This document shows, piece after piece, positions 1-7,488 of a stretch of 34,662 nt of DNA. Source of the DNA: Chloroflexota bacterium (lineage in GTDB: Bacteria > Chloroflexota > Anaerolineae > J036 > Brachytrichaceae); NCBI GenBank assembly GCA_023382055.1, contig JAMCQN010000178.1, positions 1 through 34,662 on the forward strand. Reading direction: 5' to 3'. Each line of letters begins with the position of its first letter. Position 1 is the first letter of the stretch. The notes under the pieces are model-generated. The model did not search any database. It saw only the letters and a list, made by a program, of their open reading frames with translations, and was not told where the DNA came from. Position numbers and translations under genes: made by a program.

Positions 1-135
1 CGCAACACGCGTATAGAATGCTCGGATCGTTTCATGGAAACAGCTACAGGTTTACACAATTTGCGAATCCGCCACCGCAAGCGTGCAGTACGACGGTGAG
101 CGAAAACTTTATTTCTTATAACGTCTATTGTATAA

Positions 136-164
136 CCTTGCGAGGCTCATCGGCCTTCGCAAGG
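136..164. repeat. Hairpin-forming palindrome, family P2, copy 1
   Basis: The arms CCTTGCGAGGC and GCCTTCGCAAGG pair with a one-base bulge around a short loop. The same palindrome, with a perfect 13-bp stem, occurs at 25268-25296. It lies just upstream of the esterase start at 185. The stretch 105-135 before it is AT-rich and may hold a promoter, but no clear -35/-10 pair can be assigned. Nothing else is recognisable in bases 1-184. Confidence 0.7.
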
Positions 165-184
165 TTGTCCGCATTTTGTGATCT

Positions 185-1255
185 ATGGAACATGAATTGA
201 TCAGTCGGGCCAGACAGGCGGGTGCGCCGTTGATCGACGCCGCGCGCAGCGAGGCCACCTTCATCTGGCGGGGCCGGACACAACCCCAGCTCATCGGCGA
301 CTTCAACGACTGGTGCGCTGCCGACGGCGCCGGGCCGCGCGATCCGCTGTGGCCGGGCGAGGTTGAGCATGGTTTGTGGGCCTATACGCTGGCGCTGCCC
401 CGCGATGCCTACGTGGAATACAGCTTCGTCGTCAACGGCAAGCCGCTGCCGGACCCATTGAACCCCAACACGGTTCCCAATGGCATGGGCGATACGAACA
501 GTTTCTTTTATATGCCCGATGCGGCGCCGCTTGCCCTGGCGCACCGCCAGCGCGCCACGCTGCACGGCAGCGTCACGCGCTACGCCGTAGAAGCGGGCGA
601 CCTCATCGTGGGGACGCGGCGTTCGCTTTACCTGTATCAGCCGCCCGTGGCTGAACCCTGCCCGCTGCTGGTGGTGCTGGACGGCCCGGACTACCTGCGC
701 CGCGTCCATTTGCCCAACATCGTCGATAACCTGATCGCGCAGGGGCGCATCCGCCCGGTCGCGCTGGCGCTGGTGGATAACAGCGCGGCGGCGCGATTCG
801 TCGAATATGCCTGCAGCGACAGCACGGTGGGCTTCCTGACGGATATCGTCGCGCCGTTCGCGCGCGATCGCCTCAATCTGCTGGATGCGCGGCGGATGCC
901 GGGCGCCTATGGGGTGATGGGCGCTTCGATGGGCGGGGCGATGGCGCTCTACGCCGCTTACCGCACGCCCGATGTCTTCGGCAGCGTGCTCAGCCAGTCC
1001 GGGGCTTTTAGCGTATTGAACCGCGACCTGGTCATCTTCGAACTGTTGAGACAGTGCAACCCGAAACCGCTGCGTGTCTGGATGGATGCGGGGCGCTTCG
1101 AGGGGTTGCTGGAGTGCAACCGGCGCATGCACGATCTGCTGGCCTCGCGGGGGTATGATGTGACCTACCGCGAATACAGCGGCGGCCACAATTACCCATC
1201 CTGGCGCGATGATGTCTGGCGCGGGTTGGAGGCGCTATACGGGTTGAACCGCTGA
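185..1255 (+). CDS. Enterochelin-esterase-like alpha/beta hydrolase (esterase D family) with N-terminal carbohydrate-binding-like domain
   Basis: A 356-residue predicted esterase. Residues about 25-110 look like an early-set/CBM48-type beta-sandwich (LIGDFNDW near 37-43, then VEYSFVVNGK), as found ahead of Fes-type esterases. Residues about 140-350 form the putative-esterase domain. The nucleophile elbow is GASMGG with Ser248, the likely acid is Asp301 in WMDAGRFE, and His335 in SGGHNYPSW completes the triad. No signal peptide is seen, so it should be cytoplasmic. The family hydrolyses ferric-enterobactin esters or other carbohydrate or acyl esters; the substrate here cannot be told, and no siderophore genes lie nearby. 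The ATG at 185 is chosen because the domain begins soon after it, but there is no strong Shine-Dalgarno sequence. Confidence 0.88.
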   Translation: MEHELISRARQAGAPLIDAARSEATFIWRGRTQPQLIGDFNDWCAADGAGPRDPLWPGEVEHGLWAYTLALPRDAYVEYSFVVNGKPLPDPLNPNTVPNGMGDTNSFFYMPDAAPLALAHRQRATLHGSVTRYAVEAGDLIVGTRRSLYLYQPPVAEPCPLLVVLDGPDYLRRVHLPNIVDNLIAQGRIRPVALALVDNSAAARFVEYACSDSTVGFLTDIVAPFARDRLNLLDARRMPGAYGVMGASMGGAMALYAAYRTPDVFGSVLSQSGAFSVLNRDLVIFELLRQCNPKPLRVWMDAGRFEGLLECNRRMHDLLASRGYDVTYREYSGGHNYPSWRDDVWRGLEALYGLNR

Positions 1256-1267
1256 TTATGAGGATGT

Positions 1268-1299
1268 ACAAACCACGGATTACACGGATTTCACAGATG
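1268..1299. repeat. Dispersed repeat of the 'accacggattacacgg' family, single copy
   Basis: The bases here match, almost letter for letter, the start of the large repeat cluster at 30721-31225 (accacggattacacgg followed by atttcacagatg). It sits in the spacer after the esterase gene and shows that the family is scattered through the chromosome. Confidence 0.75.
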
Positions 1300-1373
1300 A
1301 ATTGTGGATACCCATTCGCGTCAGCGCCGGGGTCTGGACTAACGTTCAGGTTGACGAGTGGGCTCGCGCGTAC

Positions 1374-1438
1374 GGGCAGGCCTGTGTGCCTGCCCTGGGG
1401 AGGCCTGTGTGCCTGCCCCGGATGCCTGTGTGCCTGCC
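1374..1438. repeat. Three tandem copies of a CCTGTGTGCCTGCC palindromic repeat, family P4
   Basis: The 14-base core CCTGTGTGCCTGCC occurs three times. The first two copies are palindromes (GGGCAGGC, six-base centre CTGTGT, GCCTGCCC at 1374-1395; a similar one at 1397-1419). A related palindrome with changed arms is at 22110-22131. The array lies immediately 5' of clpS and is read through by an open frame from 1302, but the residues it would encode look nothing like ClpS. Confidence 0.8.
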
Positions 1439-1451
1439 GTGGCCGATTGAT

Positions 1452-1766
1452 ATGACTGCCAGTAGAGTCGCCGCCCCCGATATCCAGGCCACGACCGAAG
1501 AGGCAGTGGCGCTTGAGCCGCCCTGGCGCGTGATCGTGCACAACGACGACGTGACGCCCTTCGACTTCGTGATCAATGTCCTGACCAGCATCTTCAAGCT
1601 GTCCGCTGAGATTGCCGAGCACGTCGCCATGACGGCGCACGTCACCGGGCGGGCGCACGTGGTGACGCGCCCCAAACGTGAAGCCGAGACGCTGGTCGCC
1701 AAGGCGCATTTCGCCGCGCGCCTGGAGGACTATCCCCTCACATTTTCCCTGGAGCCGGAGGTGTAA
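1452..1766 (+). CDS. clpS: ATP-dependent Clp protease adaptor ClpS
   Basis: A 104-residue adaptor that delivers N-end-rule (N-degron) substrates to a ClpA/ClpC-type unfoldase. The first 23 residues are a variable tail. The ClpS core follows: PWRVIVHNDDVTPFDFV (N31, D32 and D33 form part of the N-degron pocket), a helix ending in MTAHVTGRA with the pocket His63, and the typical end LEDYPLTFSLEPE. The length fits the family (about 95-110). The frame is open back to 1302, but residues 1-50 of that longer reading come from the CCTGTGTGCC repeats, so the ATG at 1452 is preferred. No clp ATPase gene is in the window. Confidence 0.92.
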   Translation: MTASRVAAPDIQATTEEAVALEPPWRVIVHNDDVTPFDFVINVLTSIFKLSAEIAEHVAMTAHVTGRAHVVTRPKREAETLVAKAHFAARLEDYPLTFSLEPEV

Positions 1767-1775
1767 GAGGCACAC

Positions 1776-1808
1776 AGATGTCAGACTTCTCCGAGAAGTC
1801 TGACATCT
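1776..1808. repeat. Perfect hairpin palindrome 9 bases after clpS, family P1, copy 1
   Basis: The arms AGATGTCAGACTTCTC and GAGAAGTCTGACATCT are exact reverse complements around a one-base centre (in practice a 15-bp stem with a CCG loop). A sister copy lies at 25066-25098, also just after a stop codon. There is no following T-run, so it is not a textbook terminator, but it could halt transcription or protect the 3' end of the clpS mRNA. Confidence 0.85.
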
Positions 1809-1934
1809 TCTCAGATGACTCTAAGTGCAACAGGGGGTACAATAACGCCAATTGTTTATGGGGGCGGTCACACAGGTCGCCGCATTTTGTGGCGCCCGCG
1901 ACGGGGGGCATTCAAGTTATCAGAGGATGAGGCT

Positions 1935-2450
1935 ATGAAGCGTCGAAGTTTGTGTGCTGCTGTTCTAAGCGTTCTCTTTGTGTCGTCTTTATTTTCCTTT
2001 GATCTCATGACGCCGGCGCATCCGGCGCTGGCACAGACTGCGTCCGAGCAGGCCGGGCCGGTCAGCGCGCCCGGCAAGGTCATCTATATCAGCATCGCCA
2101 GGCAGCACATGTGGGTGTATGAAAACGGCAAACAGGTTTTCTCCTATGTGGTCAGCACCGGCCTGCCTAACCGCGCCACCAAACCGGGCGTATTCAGGGT
2201 GCAATCCAAGATACCGGAAGCCTGGTCAAGCATCTGGCAATTGCGCATGCCATCGTGGTTGGGCATTTACAATGTGGGCAACGTCGAAAATGGCATCCAC
2301 GCGCTGCCGATCAACAGGCGCGGCGTCAAGCTGTGGGCGGGTCTGCTGGGTCGCCCGGCGTCCTTTGGCTGTATCATTCTGAACACGAAAGATGCAGCCA
2401 CGCTCTATAGCTGGGCGGATATTGGCACTCTGGTCATCATCCGAAACTGA
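1935..2450 (+). CDS. Secreted L,D-transpeptidase (YkuD domain) with SFGC active site
   Basis: A 171-residue exported enzyme expected to form or modify peptidoglycan cross-links (3-3 links or protein anchoring). A signal peptide covers residues 1-33 (MKRRS, a hydrophobic core, then the cleavage-type triplet ALA before Q34). The YkuD domain runs from about 48 (KVIYISIARQHMWVYENG) to 170. Conserved His122 is in GIHALP, and the catalytic Cys146 lies in ASFGCIILN. The family norm is S-H-G-C, so Phe144 replaces the usual histidine. The ATG at 1935 gives the signal peptide and has GAGGATGAGG upstream; the open frame back to 1815 adds only non-conserved residues. It starts a run of three envelope genes. 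Confidence 0.9.
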   Translation: MKRRSLCAAVLSVLFVSSLFSFDLMTPAHPALAQTASEQAGPVSAPGKVIYISIARQHMWVYENGKQVFSYVVSTGLPNRATKPGVFRVQSKIPEAWSSIWQLRMPSWLGIYNVGNVENGIHALPINRRGVKLWAGLLGRPASFGCIILNTKDAATLYSWADIGTLVIIRN

Positions 2451-2456
2451 AACGCA

Positions 2457-3212
2457 TTGACACATCTGTTCATCTCCCCACATCTGGACGATATTGCGCT
2501 GTCGTGCGGGGGCTACATGCACCGTCTGTCTCAAGCGGGCGATGAAGTCGTAGCGGCGTCTGTCTGCACGGCGGATGCGCCGCGCGGGCTGCCGCTCTCG
2601 CCGGCAGCGCTGCACGAACACGACCAGTGGCAACTGGGCGATCAGCCGTACCTCTATCGCTGCCAGGAGGATGATCGCGTGGCGGCCATGCTCAATGTCG
2701 CCTATGTGCACATGGGTCTGCTGGACGCCATCTACCGCTGCGATGCGGCCGGCCGGCCGTTATATGAAGGCAAGGGGTTCATGGGGGGCGAAGTTCACCC
2801 GCTGGACTGGCAAACTCAATACCCGGCGCTGGTCGAAAAACTGGAAGAACTGCTGGCGTCGTACAGTCCTGCGCGCGTCTACTGCCCCCTCACGGCGGGC
2901 GGTCACGTCGACCATATCATCGTCCGCCGCGCAGTCGAGCAATTGTGCAGCCTGGACCGCATCGTCTATTATGAGGATTACCCGTATGCGCAGAAAGACT
3001 CGGATGCGCTGGCGCGGCTTTTGAACGACCCGGATGCGTGGCGGTCGACTCTGATCGAACTGGCACCCGCCGAGATTGACGCGCGCATTTCCGCGATTGC
3101 GTGTTATAAATCGCAGTTGTTTGCCGTATTTGGCGATGCGCAGGCGATGCCGGCTCTGGTGAGAGAATATATCGCTGAAACTGGCGGCGAGCGTTATTGG
3201 GAGCGCGTGTAA
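2457..3212 (+). CDS. PIG-L/LmbE-family zinc-dependent N-deacetylase
   Basis: A 251-residue member of the PIG-L (LmbE-like) family, which removes acetyl groups from N-acetylglucosaminyl groups in glycolipids, bacillithiol/mycothiol precursors or cell-wall sugars. The zinc site is visible: PHLDD at 8-12 (His9, Asp11, with Asp12 the likely base) and GGHVDH at 148-153 (His150, His153). No signal peptide is seen. Translation appears to start at a TTG (2457), six bases after the L,D-transpeptidase stop, since PHLDD must lie close to the N-terminus. The substrate is unknown; its place between two wall enzymes suggests an envelope sugar. Confidence 0.85.
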   Translation: MTHLFISPHLDDIALSCGGYMHRLSQAGDEVVAASVCTADAPRGLPLSPAALHEHDQWQLGDQPYLYRCQEDDRVAAMLNVAYVHMGLLDAIYRCDAAGRPLYEGKGFMGGEVHPLDWQTQYPALVEKLEELLASYSPARVYCPLTAGGHVDHIIVRRAVEQLCSLDRIVYYEDYPYAQKDSDALARLLNDPDAWRSTLIELAPAEIDARISAIACYKSQLFAVFGDAQAMPALVREYIAETGGERYWERV

Positions 3213-4547
3213 GTGATTGAGAAAAAGAGTCGCGGGCGGGCCTGGCTGATTATCCTGTTCGGCCTGCTGTTGTGTATACAGCTTCCGGGCGCGCGCCGGG
3301 CGCAGGCCCAGAACCCGCCGCCGGCGGCGGAAGCCACGGCGGATATCTATCAGCCGACCGTTGTAGTGGTAGCCACCCCCATGCCCACACCGTCGCGGGT
3401 GCCGCTGGCATCGGGCAACCCGCTGGTGCACGTCGTCGCTGTGGGCGAATCGCTGGCATCGCTGGCGGCGCAATCCGGCTTCCTGGTCAGCGATCTGGCC
3501 CAGCGCAACGATCTGACGCAACCCTACCTGCTGGTGGCGGGTCAGAAGGTGAACCTGCCGGCGCCGGTTTCTGAGCATATCCGCCTGCACCGCGTCGCCA
3601 GCGGAGAGACGCTCACCAGCCTGGCGGCGCAGTACGGCATCTCGCCCTATCTGTTGCGCGAGACCAACAAGCTGGCCTGCGCGGATTGCCTGATCGTCGG
3701 GCAGTTGCTGCGCATTCCGCAGTCGAGCGTCACCACCAACCTGCCGGAGCCGTTTAACAGCATCGTGGTTTCTCCGCCGGCGCCGCGCCAGGGCGACGTA
3801 GTTTCCATACGGGTGACGGCATCCGACAACCTGGCCGCCATCGCCGGCACCTTTGCCGGGCGCACGCTGCGCTTCGTCGCGCAGGAAGGGGCCTATGTGG
3901 CGCTGACCGGAGTGGGCGCATTGCAGGACCCCGGCGTCTACTCGGTGACATTGCACGCCATCGCCGCATCCGGCGCGGCCTCTGAAGTCAGCGGGCGCAT
4001 CCAGATCGCGGCGGGCGGTTTCGGGTATGAAAACCTGACCATCATCCAGCGCCTGGTTCCCCTGCTCGATCCGCAGGTCAATCTGGACGAGGCCGATCAA
4101 CTGCAGGAAATCGAGAGCCAGTGGACGCCCACGCAGTACTGGCACGGCCCGTTGCAGTTGCCCGTACCGGGCAGCCGGATTGTGTCGTACTATGGGGCGC
4201 GGCGCAGTTTCAACGGCGGCATCCTGCACACATACCACAGCGGCACCGATCTGTTGGCGCCGGTCGGAACGCCGGTGCACGCCGCCGCGCCGGGGCGCGT
4301 GGCCGCCGTGCAGAACTTTAAGGTGCGCGGGACGGCCATCATCATCGATCATGGCCGGGGCGTGTTTACCATGTATTGCCATCTGTCGAAAACTCTCGTC
4401 AAGGTGGGGCAGATGGTTGACGTGGGCGAGGTGATCGCCTATACAGGCAACACCGGCCGCAGCGAAGGGCCGCATCTGCACTGGGAACTGGCTGTGGGCG
4501 GTGTGACGGTGGATGTGTTGCCGTGGACGCAGGAAGCGATCCCGTAA
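3213..4547 (+). CDS. M23-family peptidoglycan endopeptidase with two LysM domains
   Basis: A 444-residue exported or membrane-anchored wall protein. Residues 11-25 are a hydrophobic export segment ending near AQAQ (30-33), followed by a Pro/Ala/Thr-rich stretch. Two LysM wall-binding domains sit at about 73-116 and 126-169, a beta-rich linker at 180-265, and the peptidase M23 domain at about 315-435. Zinc ligands are visible: His342 and Asp346 in YHSGTD, and the HLH at 421-423 (GPHLHWEL), with His390 in MYCHLS as the likely catalytic histidine. It should cut peptidoglycan cross-bridges or act as an activator. The GTG start at 3213 abuts the deacetylase stop at 3212, so the two are probably translationally coupled. 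Confidence 0.92.
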   Translation: MIEKKSRGRAWLIILFGLLLCIQLPGARRAQAQNPPPAAEATADIYQPTVVVVATPMPTPSRVPLASGNPLVHVVAVGESLASLAAQSGFLVSDLAQRNDLTQPYLLVAGQKVNLPAPVSEHIRLHRVASGETLTSLAAQYGISPYLLRETNKLACADCLIVGQLLRIPQSSVTTNLPEPFNSIVVSPPAPRQGDVVSIRVTASDNLAAIAGTFAGRTLRFVAQEGAYVALTGVGALQDPGVYSVTLHAIAASGAASEVSGRIQIAAGGFGYENLTIIQRLVPLLDPQVNLDEADQLQEIESQWTPTQYWHGPLQLPVPGSRIVSYYGARRSFNGGILHTYHSGTDLLAPVGTPVHAAAPGRVAAVQNFKVRGTAIIIDHGRGVFTMYCHLSKTLVKVGQMVDVGEVIAYTGNTGRSEGPHLHWELAVGGVTVDVLPWTQEAIP

Positions 4548-4566
4548 CGGTCAGACAGAGATAAAG

Positions 4567-4600
4567 CATCCGCCTTCTTGCTCAAGACGGATGTTTATTT
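4567..4600 (+). terminator. Rho-independent terminator after the envelope gene trio
   Basis: CATCCG pairs with CGGATG, with an inner CTT/AAG pairing after a single mismatch and a CTTGCTC loop. It is followed at once by TTTATTT. It lies 20 bases after the M23 peptidase stop codon. Confidence 0.7.
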
Positions 4601-4695
4601 GCTTGAGTGACCGGCTAGTACTGACCTGCTGCAGGATTGGTGCATGGGCAGCAATTCTATATTTGGCGAAAACTAGCAGGTTGTGTGCTACTTTC

Positions 4696-4792
4696 CGTCA
4701 TTCCCGTGGAAGCGGGAATCCATGTCGCATCCTCCCATAACCGTGATCTGGCGTGTAGTACGTACTGGATGCCCGATCGATCGGGCATGACG
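4696..4792. repeat. Composite inverted repeat of the CGTCATTCCCG...GGGCATGACG type
   Basis: CGTCATTCCCGTGGAAGCGG, continuing into GAATCCA, forms a first hairpin (TTCCCG/CGGGAA). GGATGCCCGATCGATCGGGC forms a second (TGCCCGATCGATCGGGCA), and the outer ends CGTCAT and ATGACG are complementary. This is a common intergenic repeat style in many bacterial genomes. The rest of the 4548-4950 gap holds a terminator (4567-4600) and AT-richer DNA ahead of the ABC gene; no other gene is visible. Confidence 0.7.
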
Positions 4793-4950
4793 ATGACGAC
4801 ACGCAGTTATAGATATGATGCGTGTCCATGTAGGGAGTGTAAATTGCGAATTGCTGACACATGGGCGGTCGGTTTGACAACTGCGCACGCGGTCTTATAT
4901 TTGGTGTCCGCCTCTGATCACTCGATCACTTTGTCGACCACAGGAGAGCC

Positions 4951-6696
4951 ATGGGAAAGAATGCTAGTGTCACTATATCCATTGTGTTCCAGGAGTTGCG
5001 ATGTCGAGCCCTCAACATTTCTCTTGCACTTGGGCTTATGGTGCTATCGGCTGGTATTACGGCTCTCACACCCTATCTATTCAGTTTGCTCATTGACAAG
5101 GCCATCCCCGTTGGCGACACATCGCTGATAACCTGGCTGCTCATTGGCATGGTCGTCTCTCCAGTGATGGCGCAAGGGTTGGTTGCACTACAGAATTACC
5201 AGCACGGCCAAATCGGACAGGAAGTCTCGCGTGTGTTGCGCCAGCGTAGTTACGAGCACCTCATGCGGGTCCAGGTCAACGAATTTGAGCGCTTCAAATC
5301 CGGCGAAATTGTCCAGCGCCTTACCGTGGGCTGTGGCAGGATTGGTGAGGTGTATATCGGTGAGCAATTGTTGCCATTGACAGCCAGCGCCATTACGGTG
5401 ATTGCCAATGTTGTGGCAATGGCGTTTCTCAACCTGAGACTGACGCTCGTTGCTCTGATTGCTGTGCCCATGATCTTTGTCATCGCAGAAGTCGCTCGAC
5501 GTCGTGGGCTGTCTGTTGTCCGACAGGGGCGAAGTATCTTGGACGGGGCTATGTCGTATCTGGTTGAAGCTATTGCCGGCTTCCGTACTGTACGCGCACT
5601 CAATGGCAGTACTCGCGAGAAGCCCCGTTGGGCAGACTGGGTGAAGCAGATACGCGATAACAAAATAAGAATCTTGGTCATCAACAAGTTTTTCATAAGC
5701 CTGGCGACGGACTTTGCGACTAACATGCTACTGGCCGTCATACTTGGCTTCGGCGCGTTTGAAATCATCGGCGGTCACATGGGGATGGGTGAATTGGTGG
5801 CGTTCATCGTATATGTGCCACGGGCTTACAACGCACTGGCCGTGGTATTCAGAACCCAGATGAGTAGCGCCGAGTTCAAAGCCGATGCTGAGAAACTGGA
5901 TGAGCTATTTGCCGCGATACCAGAGCGTCAGACTGGACAGCCATTGACTATCCACACCAGTCCCAGCATCCAATTTGATGATGTGACCTTCAAGTATGGG
6001 CGTGGGGACGCAGGGGTAGAGGACGTATCATTCCACGTCAAACCGGGGGAGTTTATCGGGCTGGTTGGACCGAGCGGTGGGGGGAAGAGCACCATCATTG
6101 ACCTGCTCCTTGGTTTATACACACCACAATGTGGGCGCATCCTAATAAACGGCGTGGACCTGTGCGAACTATCACTTCACGAATTACGCAGTTGCATAGG
6201 GTGGGTCCCACAGGAAGTGTTCCTTTGGAATAACAGCATCCGCGACAATCTTGCCTACCCAACGCTCCCACTCCAGCAGGAGGTCGAGATGGCAGTCGAG
6301 ACAGCGCAGCTCTCGGACTTCATCAATTCACTACCACAAGGGCTGGATACGGTTGTTGGTGAGCGAGGTATGTCAATATCCGGCGGTGAACGCCAGCGCT
6401 TAGCTATTGCACGTGCATTGCTCAGACAGCCCGGCATCTTACTATTGGATGAGGCGACTTCTGCGCTTGATGCACTTACTGAGTTGAAGTTCCGGCGGGC
6501 GTTCGAGAAGGCGCGAGAAGGACGAACGACAATTGTCGTGGCGCACCGCCTCGCCACGGTGATGGGGGCTGACCGTATTCTCGTTTTAGATAAAGGGCGG
6601 GTGGTCGAGACAGGTGCGCCGCAGGAGTTGGTTGCGCAGCGCGGAATGTTTTATGATTTCTATCAAGCCCAGAAACTTACCGTAGTTGGCGGGTAG
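4951..6696 (+). CDS. ABC-type exporter, fused membrane and ATPase domains (MsbA/LmrA-like half-transporter)
   Basis: A 581-residue half-transporter expected to homodimerise. Residues about 15-310 form a six-helix exporter membrane domain, and about 335-575 an ATPase. Walker A GPSGGGKST is at 373-381, the ABC signature SGGERQ at 477-482, Walker B ILLLDE at 496-501, and the switch histidine is His532 in VAHRL. There is no peptidase C39 domain. It has a good ribosome site (AGGAG at 4942-4946). Base and codon use are visibly less GC-rich than in all neighbours (for example many A- or T-ending codons), and it stands alone between two long intergenic regions, suggesting acquisition by transfer. The substrate could be lipid, drug or peptide; it cannot be told. 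Confidence 0.92.
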   Translation: MGKNASVTISIVFQELRCRALNISLALGLMVLSAGITALTPYLFSLLIDKAIPVGDTSLITWLLIGMVVSPVMAQGLVALQNYQHGQIGQEVSRVLRQRSYEHLMRVQVNEFERFKSGEIVQRLTVGCGRIGEVYIGEQLLPLTASAITVIANVVAMAFLNLRLTLVALIAVPMIFVIAEVARRRGLSVVRQGRSILDGAMSYLVEAIAGFRTVRALNGSTREKPRWADWVKQIRDNKIRILVINKFFISLATDFATNMLLAVILGFGAFEIIGGHMGMGELVAFIVYVPRAYNALAVVFRTQMSSAEFKADAEKLDELFAAIPERQTGQPLTIHTSPSIQFDDVTFKYGRGDAGVEDVSFHVKPGEFIGLVGPSGGGKSTIIDLLLGLYTPQCGRILINGVDLCELSLHELRSCIGWVPQEVFLWNNSIRDNLAYPTLPLQQEVEMAVETAQLSDFINSLPQGLDTVVGERGMSISGGERQRLAIARALLRQPGILLLDEATSALDALTELKFRRAFEKAREGRTTIVVAHRLATVMGADRILVLDKGRVVETGAPQELVAQRGMFYDFYQAQKLTVVGG

Positions 6697-6826
6697 AAAA
6701 TGCGAAGCTCGTAACTGCCATATACGGGCGTGATAAACACATGCATCGTGGGTCACCTATTCATCCATTGCCCGCGCATGAGGTTGTATCGTTTCACGTG
6801 GGGCTTTCCATAGGCTCGGTTTTTCC

Positions 6827-6855
6827 TTGCACGCTGTATCCGCTTCCGCTATAAT
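6827..6855 (+). promoter_or_regulatory. Sigma-70-type promoter of the complex I operon
   Basis: A perfect -10 box TATAAT at 6850-6855 is preceded, after exactly 17 bases, by TTGCAC (6827-6832), which matches the first three bases of the -35 consensus. It lies about 100 bases upstream of nuoA in the gap following the ABC gene (6697-6954), which holds nothing else recognisable. Confidence 0.6.
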
Positions 6856-6954
6856 CCGCCTGTTTGTGAAGTTCGTCGCAAACAACCCCTTGTTTGTGGA
6901 CGCAGGCGCTACGCGCGCGCATGAGACGAGGGTGTTGGTCGAAAGGTGGTAGGG

Positions 6955-7311
6955 ATGAGAACGGATTTTACTTTTGTTGCAGTGATGATGGTGGCCGCCG
7001 TCCTGATGATGGGCGTCGCCCTGGTTGGCGCAGCGTTACTTCGGCCCAAGAAACCCAGCAAAGCCAAACTGGAAACGTATGAGTGCGGCATGGAGACGGT
7101 CGGCGATGCCTGGGTGCAGTTTCGCGCGCAGTACTATATTTTTGCCCTTATTTTCGTTTTGTTCGACGTCGGCGGCGTCTTCCTCTTTCCCTTTGCCGTC
7201 GCCTATAACTCGCTGCCCTTGTACGCCGTCGGCATCCTCTCGCTGTTCATCCTGATCCTGCTCGGTTCGCTGCTGTATGCGTGGCGCAAAGGCGTGCTGC
7301 AGTGGGACTGA
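6955..7311 (+). CDS. nuoA: NADH-quinone oxidoreductase subunit A (complex I membrane arm)
   Basis: A 118-residue three-helix membrane subunit at the junction of the peripheral and membrane arms near the quinone cavity. The family signature YECGMETVGDAWVQFRAQYY is clear, followed by the second helix with FDVGGVFLFPFA. Most NuoA proteins have FDVE here; the aspartate is kept but the glutamate is a glycine. The ATG at 6955 is preferred over the GTG at 6946 because AAAGGTGG lies upstream of it. It is the first gene of the nuo cluster, separated from nuoH by 177 bases that carry a heptanucleotide repeat. Confidence 0.93.
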   Translation: MRTDFTFVAVMMVAAVLMMGVALVGAALLRPKKPSKAKLETYECGMETVGDAWVQFRAQYYIFALIFVLFDVGGVFLFPFAVAYNSLPLYAVGILSLFILILLGSLLYAWRKGVLQWD

Positions 7312-7324
7312 TGGTAGAAGAGCA

Positions 7325-7381
7325 GGGATTGGAGATTGGAGATTAGAGATTAGCGATTGGAGATTAGCGATTGGAGATTCA
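7325..7381 (+). repeat. Heptanucleotide repeat array (NGNGATT unit) between nuoA and nuoH
   Basis: Seven-base units GGAGATT, AGAGATT and AGCGATT follow one another about seven times. Arrays of the same or a related unit are at 18474-18573, 21172-21366, 33335-33462 and 34136-34203. This one is inside the complex I operon, with the rest of the 7312-7488 spacer holding only the nuoH ribosome site. Confidence 0.9.
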
Positions 7382-7488
7382 GAGTCAGTCTCCGGTCGGA
7401 TTCCCAGAACCTCGCGCTACTGTGCGGGGTTGTTCTTGTCAGACAGACTTCACGCGCCGCGCGATAAGGCGCAAAACCTGGAGTGCAC

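Noticed and set aside
1302-1451. A longer ClpS with an extra 50 N-terminal residues
   Set aside because: The added part is encoded by the tandem CCTGTGTGCCTGCC palindromes and has no resemblance to ClpS; the ATG at 1452 gives a normal-length protein.
4637-5128. A 163-codon plus-strand frame before and into the ABC gene
   Set aside because: It crosses the intergenic repeat and overlaps the ABC exporter in another frame; there is no ribosome site or recognisable domain.
7325-7381. CRISPR array
   Set aside because: The repeat unit is seven bases with no spacers; none of the arrays in the window has a repeat-spacer pattern and no cas gene is present.
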